DNA from: Prosapia bicincta
Taxonomy: Eukaryota; Arthropoda; Insecta; Hemiptera; Cercopidae
NCBI GenBank assembly: GCA_036971475.1
Contig: JBAIZL010000005.1
Coordinates: forward strand, 241,988,323 to 242,052,322
Direction of reading: 5' to 3'
Length of the DNA: 64,000 nucleotides
Every line of letters begins with the position of its first letter. Positions within the stretch are counted from its first letter, which is position 1. Shown here one piece after another: positions 12,096-23,500 of this stretch. Position numbers and translations under genes: made by a program. Below the pieces are notes generated by a model. That model had not been told where the DNA came from, made no database searches, and saw only the letters and a program-made list of their open reading frames with translations.

Positions 12096-12964
12096 CATAG
12101 TTTTTCAAATAATTAGTTAAATAAAAAACCTGCTTGTGAGGCGGAGGATCGCTGGTAGTTTTTGAAAGCCTGTTATAAAACAATAACAAAGTACACATGC
12201 TGTGGAACAGATGGTGGGGACCTATTTTTTTGAAAGTTTGCTACAACACAAAATAATGCTAAGAAAATACGAGTGTCGAAATGCTAGTTTAAAATTTGTT
12301 ACAATTACTATCTACTGGTTTCTAATCACGCAGAGTAGATATAGATGAGCGAACAACTCTCTCAGCATATAAATCAACCTTCTCCAAGTCGTTCTACTCT
12401 ATACGTTCGGGATTACATGGATCTTGTTACATTAATCACACTATCAACCTTTTAGTTATCACGCTCTCTAGACGATTACTCGAACCAATGTATGAAATAT
12501 TTCGTCTTATGGCAGCAAGCAAAAAATATTTTCAGCCGAATGTCGGAATAAATATGTACTGTATAAACCGGCAAATCAAAGCTTAATCGTACAACAGCCA
12601 TTTACCCAGACATTAAAAATATTCTCTTATATTTTGTTTTTCCCACTAGTATGTTTTCCATTTATTCCGTATCTCCAGAGAATAAATTATATTAAAATTG
12701 AAGGAAAACCTGTTTGAGATACTTGTAACCCTGGAACGACGAAAGCAAGAGCACCATCATGAGTTCCTTAAAAGAACCAAGTGCAACTTATTTCTGTAAC
12801 CTCCAAAGCTGACCAAAATATTTTTTATTTCCACCAGCGACAACAAGCTGAAAAAAAATTACTTGAGATCCCAGCGCCTTTCTGTGAATCCGCATAGTCC
12901 ACACACTCATTGTAATATAGGAAACGTAGTTCCGTAGACACTTTGTCCCGGATGAAAGATGCGT
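12096..12964. other. Unassigned spacer
   Basis: No supported gene or repeat. Short minus-strand frames near 12,788-13,137 overlap the hairpin that follows and have no recognisable product. Confidence 0.5.
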
Positions 12965-13030
12965 GCATAACGGGTTGCTTTCAAATGACCAAAATGAATT
13001 TTGGTCATTTGAAGTAGCGCCGTGCATACC
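12965..13030. repeat. Inverted repeat (hairpin)
   Basis: CAAATGACCAAAAT and ATTTTGGTCATTTG face each other at about 12,982-13,012 with almost no loop. Weaker pairing (GTGCATAACG / CGGCGCTAC-type) extends outward. Confidence 0.7.
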
Positions 13031-13187
13031 ATCGCACTATTGTGTACTCGGGTCAGGTTTGACAATCTTCTGAAAATATATTTAGGGCACTCGTCCCACA
13101 TAAATGGAGGGTTCCAGAAAGGTCCAATAACACGCACGCACGCACGTACTCACTCCCTTACACACACCCGAACACACAGACACAGTC

Positions 13188-14110
13188 ACACAAACACACA
13201 CACACACACACAGTCTTAAATTTTTATATATGAAGTTCTCACCTACATATTATGTTTAAATACAACAGCTGTTTTCCCCTGCATTTAGAGGTTATGTTTA
13301 AATAATGTACAAATGCAATTACCTACAAATAGATTATGAACTAATTAAAAATTCTAGGGTTAGATTTAAAATATGACTAATCTGCTAACTTTAAAAATGT
13401 ATCGTCTCGTTAAAACGTAATTTTTTAATAGGTATTTTGTGAATTAGTACTTTTTAAATAGGGCATTACATACCCTTTAAAGATTAGGTTATGTTTTTTT
13501 AAAAAAGGTTATATTCTGTTGCGTATTATATAATGGTAAATTGTATTTAATTTACTAAATCGAAATTATTCAATGTAAAAATAATTTGTATTAAAATAAC
13601 CAACAATTTAAACATTGGAGTAAATATATTCTACTAATAATGAAAATATAAGGAAAATTATTTCCTCATATGATAACGGCAAATATTTTTTATTTATGTA
13701 GGCCTATTTACTGACACCTTTATAATCATAAAACCTTCATTAAATATATATACCAGCAATTATATGTTTAGAACTATATTTTCAACGCTTGTTTTTCAGA
13801 CACAATTATTATACACACTCTCTCTCATAAAAAACATAACCTAATCTTTAAAGGATATGTAATGCCCTATATAAAAAGCACTAATTCACAAAATACCTAT
13901 TGTAAAATAACGTTTTAACGAGACAATACATTTTTAAAGTTAGCAGATTAGTAATATTTGAAATCTAACCCTAGAATTTTTAATTAGTTCATAATCTATT
14001 TGTAGGTAATTACGTTTGTACATTATTTAAACATAACCTATAAATGTAGAGGTAAACAGCTGTTGTATTTAAACATATGTAGGTGAGAACTTCGTATATA
14101 ATAATTTTAG

Positions 14111-14195
<85 letters not shown>
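13188..14195. mobile_element. Large foldback element ending in (AC)n/(GT)n
   Basis: Arms of about 300 bp (13,190-13,500 and 13,829-14,130) are inverted copies with scattered differences. Shared blocks include AACAGCTGTT, the complementary pair TCTAGGGTTAGATTT/AAATCTAACCCTAGA and AACATAACCTAATCTTTAAA. The interior is about 328 bp with no gene. The outer left edge is an (AC)n run and the outer right edge a (TG)n run of about 40 units, so the microsatellite is part of the inverted symmetry. No target duplication could be defined because the edges are simple sequence. Confidence 0.75.
14113..14195. repeat. (TG)n microsatellite
   Basis: About 40 TG units. Its mirror partner is the shorter (AC)n at 13,190-13,212. 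Confidence 0.97.
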
Positions 14196-14199
<4 letters not shown>

Positions 14200-14534
14200 T
14201 GAGACGGTCAAACTGACCGCCCAAGTTAAAAAATTAATCATGTTTTTGGCGATGCGCTTGGTAGTGCTCCAATACAAATATATACTGAAAACAGTGCGTT
14301 ATTCTGCAATAAAACAACATGCAAAATCAATAATAACCCAATTACTATGTGTGGATAAAATGTGATAACATCTACAGGGCGTACGATAAAATATCTGTGG
14401 AGTCACACGTATTTGCTGTAAACTGCGTTGTATTGAACTTATTGCATAAACCAGTAAATCTTTTTATCAAATGTCAGCCGTGACGTATGTTCTATAGCCT
14501 TACTATCATACAACCCAAGTCCACTATTCTAATA
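14196..14534. other. Unassigned spacer
   Basis: Sequence between two foldback elements. Nothing recognised. Confidence 0.5.
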
Positions 14535-15770
14535 TAACATTTGGTACATCCATATCTCACTTAAATATACATACAGACAAACAAGACATTAAACCTATCA
14601 CACCAGCAGAAGATGAATAACTACGTAGCCTAGTAAATAACAAGTCCCACAACGAAAAAGTGTGCGCAATCGAAAATTACCAGTAAAATAGCTTCAAGAA
14701 GTCAAGTACAACACACAAAGTTACTACTAGGGTTGGGACATTGAAAATATCGATATCCGATGTTATTAATTAAATTACTAGTGAATATCGATATGTAAAT
14801 ATTATCGGTCAAACCAATCGATATATAGTTACAAAAATTATTTTAAAAAAATCCCTTTTATTATAAAGGGAAATGTAATGTTAGTGAGGAAATTAAAATC
14901 AGTAACCAAATGATGTAAAATTGATTTATTATTATTTTTTACCTAACTAAAAGATGACCATGAACGATTCCATTCCTATATGAGGATGACAACTGAGATA
15001 TGCACAGTGTGCGAACAGAACAAGTGGGTCGCGGTGGAGATGTAGCCGCGTCGATGTCGATGTCGACATCCATGTAAATCAAATGCAATATAATATATGG
15101 AGACGAACACAACGGGTAGGTCAAGGTGGGTGCAGCGCAATGTCTTTAAGGATGCTTTACATCGATGCTTTTTGAAAACATACTAATTTGATTTTACATG
15201 AATGTTCACCAGTATGCCTAGCACGCCGCTTCGCTCTGATCGGTCCGTTTAAAGTCGCCCAGCCCTTTAACGCCACATCACGCCCTGCGAGGGAAATTTG
15301 AGTGTCATCATTGGTTGTACGGTATTGGTTAGGTATTGGTAAGAGCAATATTTTCAAGTAGACAAGTGAATGTCTCAGTTGCCATCCTCATATATGAATG
15401 GAATCGTTCGAGGTCATCTTTTAGTTCAGTAAAACAATAATAATAATAAATCAATTTTACTTGATTTGGTTACTGATTTTAATTTCCTTACTAACATTAC
15501 ATTTCCATTTATAATAAATAGAATTTTTTTAAAATGATTTTGTAACGATATATCGATTGGTTTTAACGATAATATTTACATATCGATATTCACCAGTAGT
15601 TTAATTACTAACATGGTATGTCGATATTTTCTTTACGGTGTCTCAAACCTAGTAATAACTTTGTGTGTTCACTAGGTTACGTAATTAATCGTATTCTGCT
15701 TGTGGGATAGGTTTAATGTCTTGTTTTGTTATATTTATATTTGAGTAAGATATGGCTGTACCAAATGTTA
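14535..15770. mobile_element. Large foldback element with hAT-like inner ends
   Basis: Left arm 14,535-15,000 and right arm 15,372-15,770 are inverted copies. TAACATTTGGTAC marks the left outer end and GTACCAAATGTTA the right. The left arm carries about 60 extra bases near 14,640-14,700. Inside, 14,728 starts TAGGGTTGGGAC and the right side mirrors it as TAGGTTTGAGAC ending at 15,651, which resembles hAT termini. The flanking 8-mers match at only 5 of 8 positions, so a target duplication is not proven. The roughly 370-bp core has short minus-strand frames with no recognisable domain. Confidence 0.7.
14748..14793. promoter_or_regulatory. TATCGATA (DRE-type) sites in the foldback arm
   Basis: Two exact TATCGATA octamers (14,748-14,755 and 14,786-14,793), with a third in the opposite arm at 15,581-15,588. 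The octamer is the recognition site of insect DREF. Function here is only a possibility; it may simply be element sequence. Confidence 0.35.
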
Positions 15771-15844
15771 TTCACAATGATTCACACTTCAAGTTATCAC
15801 TTGCCGATAAGATATCGCTTAAATTATTATATAATTATCGCTTA

Positions 15845-15849
<5 letters not shown>

Positions 15850-15902
<53 letters not shown>
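15850..15902. repeat. (TA)n microsatellite
   Basis: About 26 uninterrupted TA units between the foldback element and the Penelope-like fragment. Confidence 0.95.
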
Positions 15903-15907
<5 letters not shown>

Positions 15908-15987
15908 TATGCAACACTGTTTTCTTGTATACGCTTATCACTTTCACTTATGTACTTAAACAAGAATCTTACTTGGTATTAATGCGA

Positions 15988-16024
15988 GCTAACTTTCAAT
16001 GACTGATCGTGCCATCATCCTCGG
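15988..16024 (-). ncRNA. Hammerhead-like motif at the Penelope 3' end
   Basis: The minus strand has CCGAGGA, a stem-like stretch beginning TGATGGCAC, then GAAAGTTAGC, overlapping the codons for the last residues (MPEDDGT region). Hammerhead motifs are known in Penelope-like elements. The first core string is CCGAGGA where CTGANGA is canonical, so activity is uncertain. Confidence 0.4.
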
Positions 16025-16520
16025 GCATACTGAACAGGGTTGTTGTAGACTGCGAGCTGAGTGGATTTCCCGTTGACCTTGGTGTACCGTTATGTTCTAT
16101 TTTTAGATTCACTGCACTGTGCGAGTTTTTAAAGTTTGTTTTGGGGTTAATATTGTCTATTAGATTGAATAATTTATCGTTTTTTGATTTTATTTGTATT
16201 TGTTCGTTAATGATATTATTTTTATTTTTATAAATTTCTAGTTGTTCCCAGATTGTCATTTTGAGGACTTTTTGAACCTTTTTTATTAGGTGTACGTTTT
16301 TTAATGTGGGGAATGTGTGTTTGTTTATGATGGCGTGTGTGGCTAAGTTTGAGTTATAAATTTCAGGTTTGATGTATGCATTGAGGTGTTCTTGATATCA
16401 GTCTTTTAATTTTTTTTTTTTGTTTGGCCTATGTATATTTTATTACAGACTGGGCATTCGATTTTGTATAGTCCGTTATTAAGTGTGGGACATATTTTTT
16501 CTGGTTGGTTTATTTTGTTG
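15996..16520 (-). pseudogene. GIY-YIG endonuclease part of the Penelope ORF
   Basis: One frame reads NNGLYKIECPVCNKIYIGQT (about 16,436-16,495), the GIY...YIG pair spaced around a CPVC knuckle. A one-base shift at the following A-run moves the frame, which then reads YQEHLNAYIKPEIY and NLATHAIINKH, matching the conserved glutamate and downstream helix of the family. It continues to TIWEQLEIYKNK and ends SMPEDDGTISH with a stop at 15,996-15,998. The nuclease would nick target DNA to prime reverse transcription in an intact element. Broken by the frameshift and an adjacent TGA. Confidence 0.85.
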
Positions 16521-16682
16521 ATTATGTTTCCTGTGTTTTTGTAGGCTATGTTAATATTATTATTTTTTAGTGTTTTAGTTATTCCTTTTATGTTGTATCC
16601 TGTGTATGTGAGTGTAGCCCATTTTGTTGTTTGTGGTTCGATTTTAGGTTGTTTTAATTTATTTAATATTTTAAATTCTAAT

Positions 16683-17094
16683 TTATCTATAGTTTTTTTT
16701 TATTGTATCCATTTTTTGGGCTATTTGATATATTATTTGTTTTTCTTTGGTTTTTTCTTCATTACTTAGAGGCAATTTCAGCATCCTGTATAAAAGTGAG
16801 TTGTAAGCGGCCATTTTATGTTGTGGGGGAAGGTTGGAGTGGTTTGGTATTGTATTAATGGTTTGTGTGGGTTTCCTATAAATAGAATATTCAATGTCAT
16901 TTGTATTTCTGGTCAATGTTAGGTCTAGATAGTTTATTTTATTGTTTATTTCTTCCTCCACGGTGAATTGTATGTTAGGGTGTAAGTTATTGATTTCATT
17001 TAGGATGATGTTATTATTTATTGCTTTATTTTGTGAGATGTATAATCAATCGTCAACATATCGTATCCAATGTCCGTTGGGGTCGTGTGTTTTT
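16683..17094 (-). pseudogene. Reverse transcriptase C-terminal part of the Penelope ORF
   Basis: The minus-strand frame carries WIRYVDD, with the catalytic YVDD box at 17,049-17,060 and a TGA stop immediately after it. Downstream come HPNIQFTVEEE, INYLDLTLTR and YSIYRKPT, the conserved post-catalytic region of Penelope-like RTs, then HKMAAYNSLLYRML. The frame is lost near 16,683 and resumes one frame over (KLEFKILNKLK, WATLTYTG) into the GIY-YIG part. The fingers and upstream palm are absent. Confidence 0.85.
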
Positions 17095-17125
<31 letters not shown>

Positions 17126-17222
17126 TAGCACATATTATGTGATAAATGTGTATACATTTTTGTGTATAAATGATAATATTATGTATAAATTATCATAATA
17201 TGGTGATAAACATACCACCATA

Positions 17223-17275
<53 letters not shown>
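17095..17275. repeat. Two (TA)n runs with AT-rich spacer
   Basis: TA repeats at 17,095-17,117 and 17,227-17,275. The first marks the break-off of the Penelope fragment. Confidence 0.9.
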
Positions 17276-17278
<3 letters not shown>

Positions 17279-18160
17279 AATTAGCTCATGTAATAACAAC
17301 CACAACAGCGGCCTGAGCCTGGCTAAGCATCGCAGGTGACCTCGCTGTGTGCTGTCGACATCGACGCGAGCTACACTTCCACGCGACCCAAAGACTAGAG
17401 TACAATTACTATGTGGCTCTTAGTTCTAAACAATTTGGCTTCGAATAATAGAAATGATGTTTTTAGAAAGCAATGTATACTAACAACCATAAATAGAATC
17501 TCAATACTGTACTAAGAAACAGAAATCTAACGCTATCAGTGGCCATACGTGTTTACCGCTCTGTTAATGTATTTTCTGAAAACATTTTAAAAACTATTTA
17601 CGGACCCACATAATGATTTCGATGTGATGGCCTAATTTAACTCATAATGGTTATTGTCTTTAATATGTTTGTGGAGATCGTCTGTACTGCCTAGTCTATG
17701 TATTTCCTTCTAGTTTCCCAATACAGACGACACGAGATGGTGAAAGATTTAAGACTACATCCAGGATATTCTTTCTCCTACTACAGTGTGTTTTTGTACC
17801 TATATCGAGAATATTTTACATGTGGCGCCTCGATATATTTGAACATAAAATATAGCTAAAGCAGTATATTTTTAAGTTTAGTCCTAATTTTGGTGATTAT
17901 ATTAAAAATTCTCAGCCGTGTAGCTTAAAAATGAATTTTAATCAAAAATATAGTTTTATCCAAGTTAAATTTATATTTTATTGAAAGCCTATTCGTGAGC
18001 TATTTACACTTTTTAACTATTCCCAAAACGTCACTTTTCTAACAACTTTTATATAAAGTTTTACCAGTAGAAAAATGTTTTCACAGTAATGTATTAGAAA
18101 ATATAATTATAAAAATATTATGAACAAAAAATTTATATTTTACTAAGATTTTTTGTTCAT
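17276..18160. other. Unassigned spacer
   Basis: The first 120 bp are GC-richer than the rest. No domain, RNA or repeat recognised. Confidence 0.5.
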
Positions 18161-18164
18161 TTCT

Positions 18165-18690
18165 AGGTCAATCAAAATTTACGTATTTGTCACGGGCATA
18201 AATATTCCTACTTAATTTTCGAATTTACAGGAATTTTGATTTTTTTAAAACTCTTGGATCGATTTAAATTCACGAATTTCTTATAAAAGTTAATAAACCC
18301 ACTTAAATTTCGATTTTTCAGGAATTCCAATAATTTGAAAATTCTTTCAACGATCGAAATTCACGAATTTCACAAAGAAATAAATATGTCCACTTAATTT
18401 TTGATTTCACAGGAATTTTGATTTTATGAAAATTCCTGGATAGATCCCAATTCACGATTTTGTTATAGAAATAAACATACCCACTTAAATCGCGATTTGT
18501 CAGGAATTTCAATATTTTGAAAATTCAGGAATTTGACACGGACATAAATTTTCTCACTTATTTTTCGATTTGGCAAAGGTTTTAATTTTTTTAATACTTC
18601 CTACATCGATCGAAATTCAGACCTTGCTATGAACATAAATATTCCCACTTAATTTCCAGGATTTTTTAAAATAATTCCAGGATCAATCTA
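18165..18690. repeat. Degenerate tandem array, about 91-bp unit
   Basis: Five to six diverged copies with blocks like AATTCACGAATTT, CATAAATAT(T/G)CCCACTTAA and TTTCAGGAATTT. GATyyAAATTCAC-like starts lie at about 18,261, 18,352 and 18,443 (91-bp steps); later copies are shortened. Confidence 0.8.
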
Positions 18691-18779
18691 AACTTAAATG
18701 CTTTCAATCAAAGTTGTGTGTGCGTTTTTTAAAACGTATAAAAGTTACCTTAAACGACACTTTTCACTACAAACACAAG

Positions 18780-19632
18780 ATCCTTAAAACATCTTGTCTG
18801 AACGAGAGCCCACTGTACAAACAGGTTAGAGACTCATTGACAATATACTGCCCCCAACATATCTTAAAAACCTCTTGTCTGAACTAGAGCCCACTGTACA
18901 AACGGGTTAGAGACTCATTGACAATATACTGCCCCCAACATATCTTAAAAACCTCTTGTCTGAACTAGAGCCCACTGTACAAACGGGTTAGAGACTCATT
19001 GACAATATACTGCCCCCAACATATCTTAAAAACCTCTTGTCTGAACGAGAGCCCACTGTACAAACGGGTTAGAGACTCATTGACAATATACTGAACCCAA
19101 CATATCTTAAAAACCTCTTGTCTGAACGAGAGCCCACTGTACAAACGGGTTAGAGACTCATTGACAATATACTGCCCCCAACATATCTTAAAAACCTCTT
19201 GTCTGAACGAGAGCCCACTGTACAAACGGGTTAGAGACTCATTGACAATATACTGCACCCAACATATCTTAAAAACCACTTGTCTGAACGAGAGCCCACT
19301 GTACAAACGGGTTAGAGACTCATTGACAATATACTGAACCCAACATATCTTAAAAACCTCTTGTCTGAACGAGAGCCCACTGTACAAACGGGTTAGAGAC
19401 TCATTGACAATATACTAAACCCAACATATCTTGAGCCCACTGTACAAACGGGTTAGAGACTCATTGACAATATACTAAACCCAACATATCTTGAGCCCAC
19501 TGTACAAACGGGTTAGAGACTCATTGACAATTTACTGAACCTAACATATCTTAAAAACCTCTTGTCTGAACGAGAGACCACTGTACAAACAGGTTAGAGA
19601 CTCATTGACAATATACTGAACCCAACATATGA
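18780..19632. repeat. 81-bp minisatellite with 60-bp deletion units
   Basis: Ten or so units begin GAGCCCACTGTACAAACGGG (for example 18,806 and 18,887) and contain GACTCATTGACAATATACTG and CATATCTTAAAAACC. Two neighbouring units near 19,434-19,553 lack about 21 bp (the ACCTCTTGTCTGAACGA part). The same deletion in adjacent copies suggests it arose once and was duplicated. The 140-codon minus frame (27-residue period) is an artefact. Confidence 0.95.
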
Positions 19633-22099
19633 TCCGCCAATCAGGAATATTAACAGTGCGACATGAGAATTCTACTAGTACTGTATTAATTTACTTTTCA
19701 ATTGTATGTGTTGTGTCTCGAATTTACGTTCGAGGCACAATAACTTTAGCAATTATGTTTTATGACTAGCACACTTGACACTGTTAATAGTTATGGGAGA
19801 TTGTACTAGCAGTGAGGTCTTTACGGCTTGGTTATAAAGTCAATAAATGTTGTTCACTAATATGCATTGAGCTAAACTATAACCTGTTAAAACTAATATG
19901 AATTACACTATTTATAATTTTTAAACGGTTCGCAATGTTTCCAAAATAAAATAGCTTGATAGCAACAAACTCACTTCAAAAAACATTCGTCGTATATTAC
20001 TTTTTTTTCAAAGCAAACACAATACAACGCAGAAGGAAACACATAAAGGAAGATCTTAATGGAAGCACAGGACAAGCCTCCAAAATTCTAAAGAGTAATT
20101 AAATATGAAAATCGTTTTCAAAATTATGTCTGAAAGACATAATAAAAAAAACGCAAAGATAAAACCCAAATTTTGGAATCCTTTAATATGAATGCCTGAT
20201 GACAAGAGGTTGGTCAGACGAGATAAAACCAGTAGTAAAGAAACTACTTTAACTTATCCGGCCAACCAACTAACACGTGGTGTTTACTACACTTAATAAA
20301 GGGAAATAAATTCTAAATATATAAATGAAAGTGCAACCTCCCTCCTACCTTTTCTTTCACTCTAGTTTATCAAAACTGTCAGATGTAGACTTCTACCATT
20401 AATGGTACCATGGATCTACCTAAAGACAAATGCCCTAATACGTTACAGGAGTTGAAACTTTTGGCTTATGTAAGCATCGTTTAGTACGTACGGTAAACAG
20501 GAGAAAAGGGAATAAAACTATCCTGAGTAGAGATCACTGGTCCTCAGTAGCAAATGGAGAATCTCCTATCGTGCAAATAACTTGGATCCTGACAATGCTA
20601 CGGGTATAATAAAAGCTTACGTAGATTTGCACAATCTCGAACGAGGCTGAAGTGGAAACATGTTGAACCCCTTAAATATTTAAGATGCTCACTCGTGAGA
20701 AATTACGAGAAATGTGTTGAAGATGTCAGTGAATGGATATTTTCTAAAATTTCATTTACCTTAATACAATACTAATCACAAATAAATTATGTTCGTATTA
20801 TAATTTTATAGGTAGACTAGTTTAGATAAATGGCATTGGTTATTTTCGTATTTTCAAATCATCAACTTCTAAATTTTTTTATAACCGAAGTCATTTTACA
20901 AATCGTCCTTATCTACGACTCATATTCGACAAAAATGAGTTTTTTAAATTTTCTCCAATTTCATTTTTTACGGACGACGAATTACACAAAGTGAAAATTT
21001 AAACACAAACATTTTCCCAAATGCAAAACTTCCAGAACACGTAAACAAAATATGAGATGGCACTGCACTTAATGCATTCCTTTCTCTATAAATAGAGAGC
21101 AGAGTAGGCGTAATAAGAGGAAACAATGTTTTCAGATTCTCATTTTAAACAAGTTCAAGTTTAGTTTACACTAAAATGTTACAATGTAGACAATATTTAT
21201 TCAACTTCTTGAGATACCTTGCGAATGTTTCTCTCCCAAAGCCGCTTTTATCAACATCTATTTCCGTACAAACCATTCGACCGAAACTACTAAAGCATCG
21301 TAAACACAGAGTATTTACAAACTTGCTATACATGTTTTCCCAATGTACTTACTTCTTACAAAAAGAAACCAAATTCATAAAACCTAAAATTGAGTCTTGT
21401 CCTTCTACTTAAAATGCAAACCCTTGTTTCGCTTCTTTTGACAAATTTAGTACTTATGGGAAAATTCATGTGTGTAAGAAATGTCGATTTCGTGTCTGAC
21501 GAGATACCTGGTGGCAAAACATTTTAGTAGGGTGATTTTATACTTTACAAGAAATGCATTAATATCCTAAGCACATTGTTTTGGTCTATTCAATCAACTG
21601 CCAACAGTATATTGGAATTTATTGTTCAATAACTGGTCGTCAACAATTGCTTGTTATTACAAGGACTAAACATTTATTACTGTAACTCCCGCAGCTTGCA
21701 ACTAATTAGACAGGGTTACGAGGGACGTTATACACAGCTCGAACGTAACGTTAACTGTGTTACAGCCTATAATGTTGTCCATTTCGGTTATGTTAGTTAT
21801 GTTAATATTGTTATGTTGCCCATGTTAATATTATTTAGTTTATCAGTTTATTACGTTCAGTGAGGTGTTATTTCTGTCTATCTCTTCATTTATTTATATA
21901 GTGACAGAGCTAGTCAAACGCACATGTTAATAATAATAATAATAACTCCTGAATACCATTACGTTGACATAGAAGCCATTACACTGACTAGAATTTACAT
22001 GAAATTGTAATATTCAAACAATGTATTAGACGTGTGAATAAATTCAGATTTGGTTATTCTTCTAATTTTAGTAAGCTAAAACTATAGACAGTCTGTGTA
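19633..22099. other. Unassigned AT-rich region
   Basis: No recognisable gene. Plus-strand frames at 21,176-21,412 and 21,651-21,863 have no identifiable domain. A TATAAATA inside a short palindrome at about 21,087-21,102 was noted but not followed by a supported gene. Confidence 0.45.
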
Positions 22100-22100
22100 T

Positions 22101-22113
22101 GGGGGGGGGGGGG
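22101..22113. repeat. Poly-G run
   Basis: Thirteen consecutive G in an otherwise AT-rich stretch. Confidence 0.9.
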
Positions 22114-22660
22114 TTGTTTTATGTCATGTTCGCATAAAATAATTAGTAAATATATGTTTAATGGACAAGACTTGACTTTAAAATCTAAAAACAAGAAAAA
22201 TATTATTTAAAATAAAAAGTTTAAAAATGTAACACGTTCCTGCATAATACATTTTCTAGAAATACCAAAATCTAAAACTATGTTTAAACTAAAATATTTA
22301 CTTCTTACTTGTTTCCCTCACGCAAAGTAGAAATTGGTTAAATGTTTTTCAGCACAAAGACCTGACTCTCGGATTTATAAATAATTTATGATAATTAATA
22401 CATTTTGTTCCACAAACTGAAACAAAACACAATGAAAGCACTTTAGCACTTCTTTAAATATCTCTAGAGATCAAACATATCCATAAAAGCAACTGTCTCC
22501 AGGTAAACTACGATTCTCCCAGTACTTGCGAGATTCATAATCCACATTATGATACCATAGTGAATATCCCATTCTATTTCTGCACAAAATCAGTACCAAC
22601 TTGTAAATATAATCTATATACAGGCATTATTCAGAACGAAAATTAAAGCTCAGTTAGATC
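22114..22660. other. Unassigned spacer
   Basis: Nothing recognised before the 69-bp array. Confidence 0.5.
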
Positions 22661-22664
22661 TTAC

Positions 22665-23055
22665 TTAGGCACGAAACTGAGCTCAGCCGGGTGTTACCCA
22701 AAACACGAATATTGAGTCCAATCGTTACTCTAATATGACACGAATCTGAGTTCAACCGGGTGTTACCCAGAACAAGAATATTGAGTCCAATCGTTACTTT
22801 AACAGGACACGAATCTCAGTTCAGCCATGTGTTACCCAGAACAAGAATATTGAGTCCAATCGTTACTTAAATAGGACACGAATCTCAGTTCAACCATATG
22901 TTACTCAGAACAAGAATTTGAGTTCAGCTGCATCTTAACTAGGACAAGATTCTGAGTTCAGCCGTGTGGTAACCAGAATAAGAATTTGAGTCCAGCCGCA
23001 TCTGAACCAGAACAAACATCTTCAGTTCACCAGCATATTAAGTAGAACAAGAAAC
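22665..23055. repeat. 69-bp minisatellite, decaying rightward
   Basis: GTTCA(A/G)CC marks recur at 22,681, 22,750, 22,819 and 22,888 (69-bp steps), with GTTACCCAGAACAAGAATAT and GAGTCCAATCGTTACT blocks. From about 22,920 the copies are shorter and more diverged. Confidence 0.92.
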
Positions 23056-23500
23056 TTAACCAGAGCGACAATCTCTTTTCATTGTCTATACATGCTGTTG
23101 TGTTTATGTCTAACTTTGTTATGAAGCTCATATTTAAAGTTGTTGGCATGTTCTGCAAATTATTTTCAGAATAATACACTGCATTAAAAAGACATTATAC
23201 TCTATCATGTGATTGTTTATCTGAACCAATAACAAAGTAACACGGGATATGTATTATCAGCGGGAACTAAATGAAGTGTCAGCGATACTCTAGTTTCCGT
23301 CCGCAGTGGACTTTGAAACTAGATTGTACGATAGCATAATACTCATTCATAAGCAATACAATATTGTTGAAAAGCGCGACTCCTTTGACCGACATATAAT
23401 ATATGGTACTATCAACCCAGTTGTCGGTTGGTTTATGCTTATGGTAACATCGCAATGATAAGTTATAATCGGGTCCACACGATTGCCAACACTGCAACAA
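23056..23500. other. Unassigned spacer grading into the 101-bp array
   Basis: The right half already contains pieces of the next repeat (GTTGTCGGTTGGTTTATG, GGTAACATCGC), so the array edge has decayed here. Confidence 0.5.

Larger units (their letters stand above)
15975..17094 (-). mobile_element. Penelope-like retroelement, 5'-truncated and decayed
   Basis: Read on the minus strand, the fragment encodes the end of the reverse transcriptase palm (DPNGHWIRYVDD), the RT thumb/linker, then a GIY-YIG-type endonuclease. This domain order is diagnostic of canonical Penelope-like elements. At least two frameshifts and one in-frame TGA show it is dead. The 5' side stops at a TA microsatellite (17,095-17,117). 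The coding end carries a hammerhead-like motif, as expected for this class. No target duplication was found. Confidence 0.88.

Noticed and set aside
18965..19387. 140-codon minus-strand repeat protein
   Set aside because: 27-residue period equal to the 81-bp unit, interrupted as soon as 60-bp units begin.
21087..21102. TATAAATA in a palindrome as a core promoter
   Set aside because: No supported transcript or conserved coding sequence downstream, and AT-rich DNA gives such matches often.
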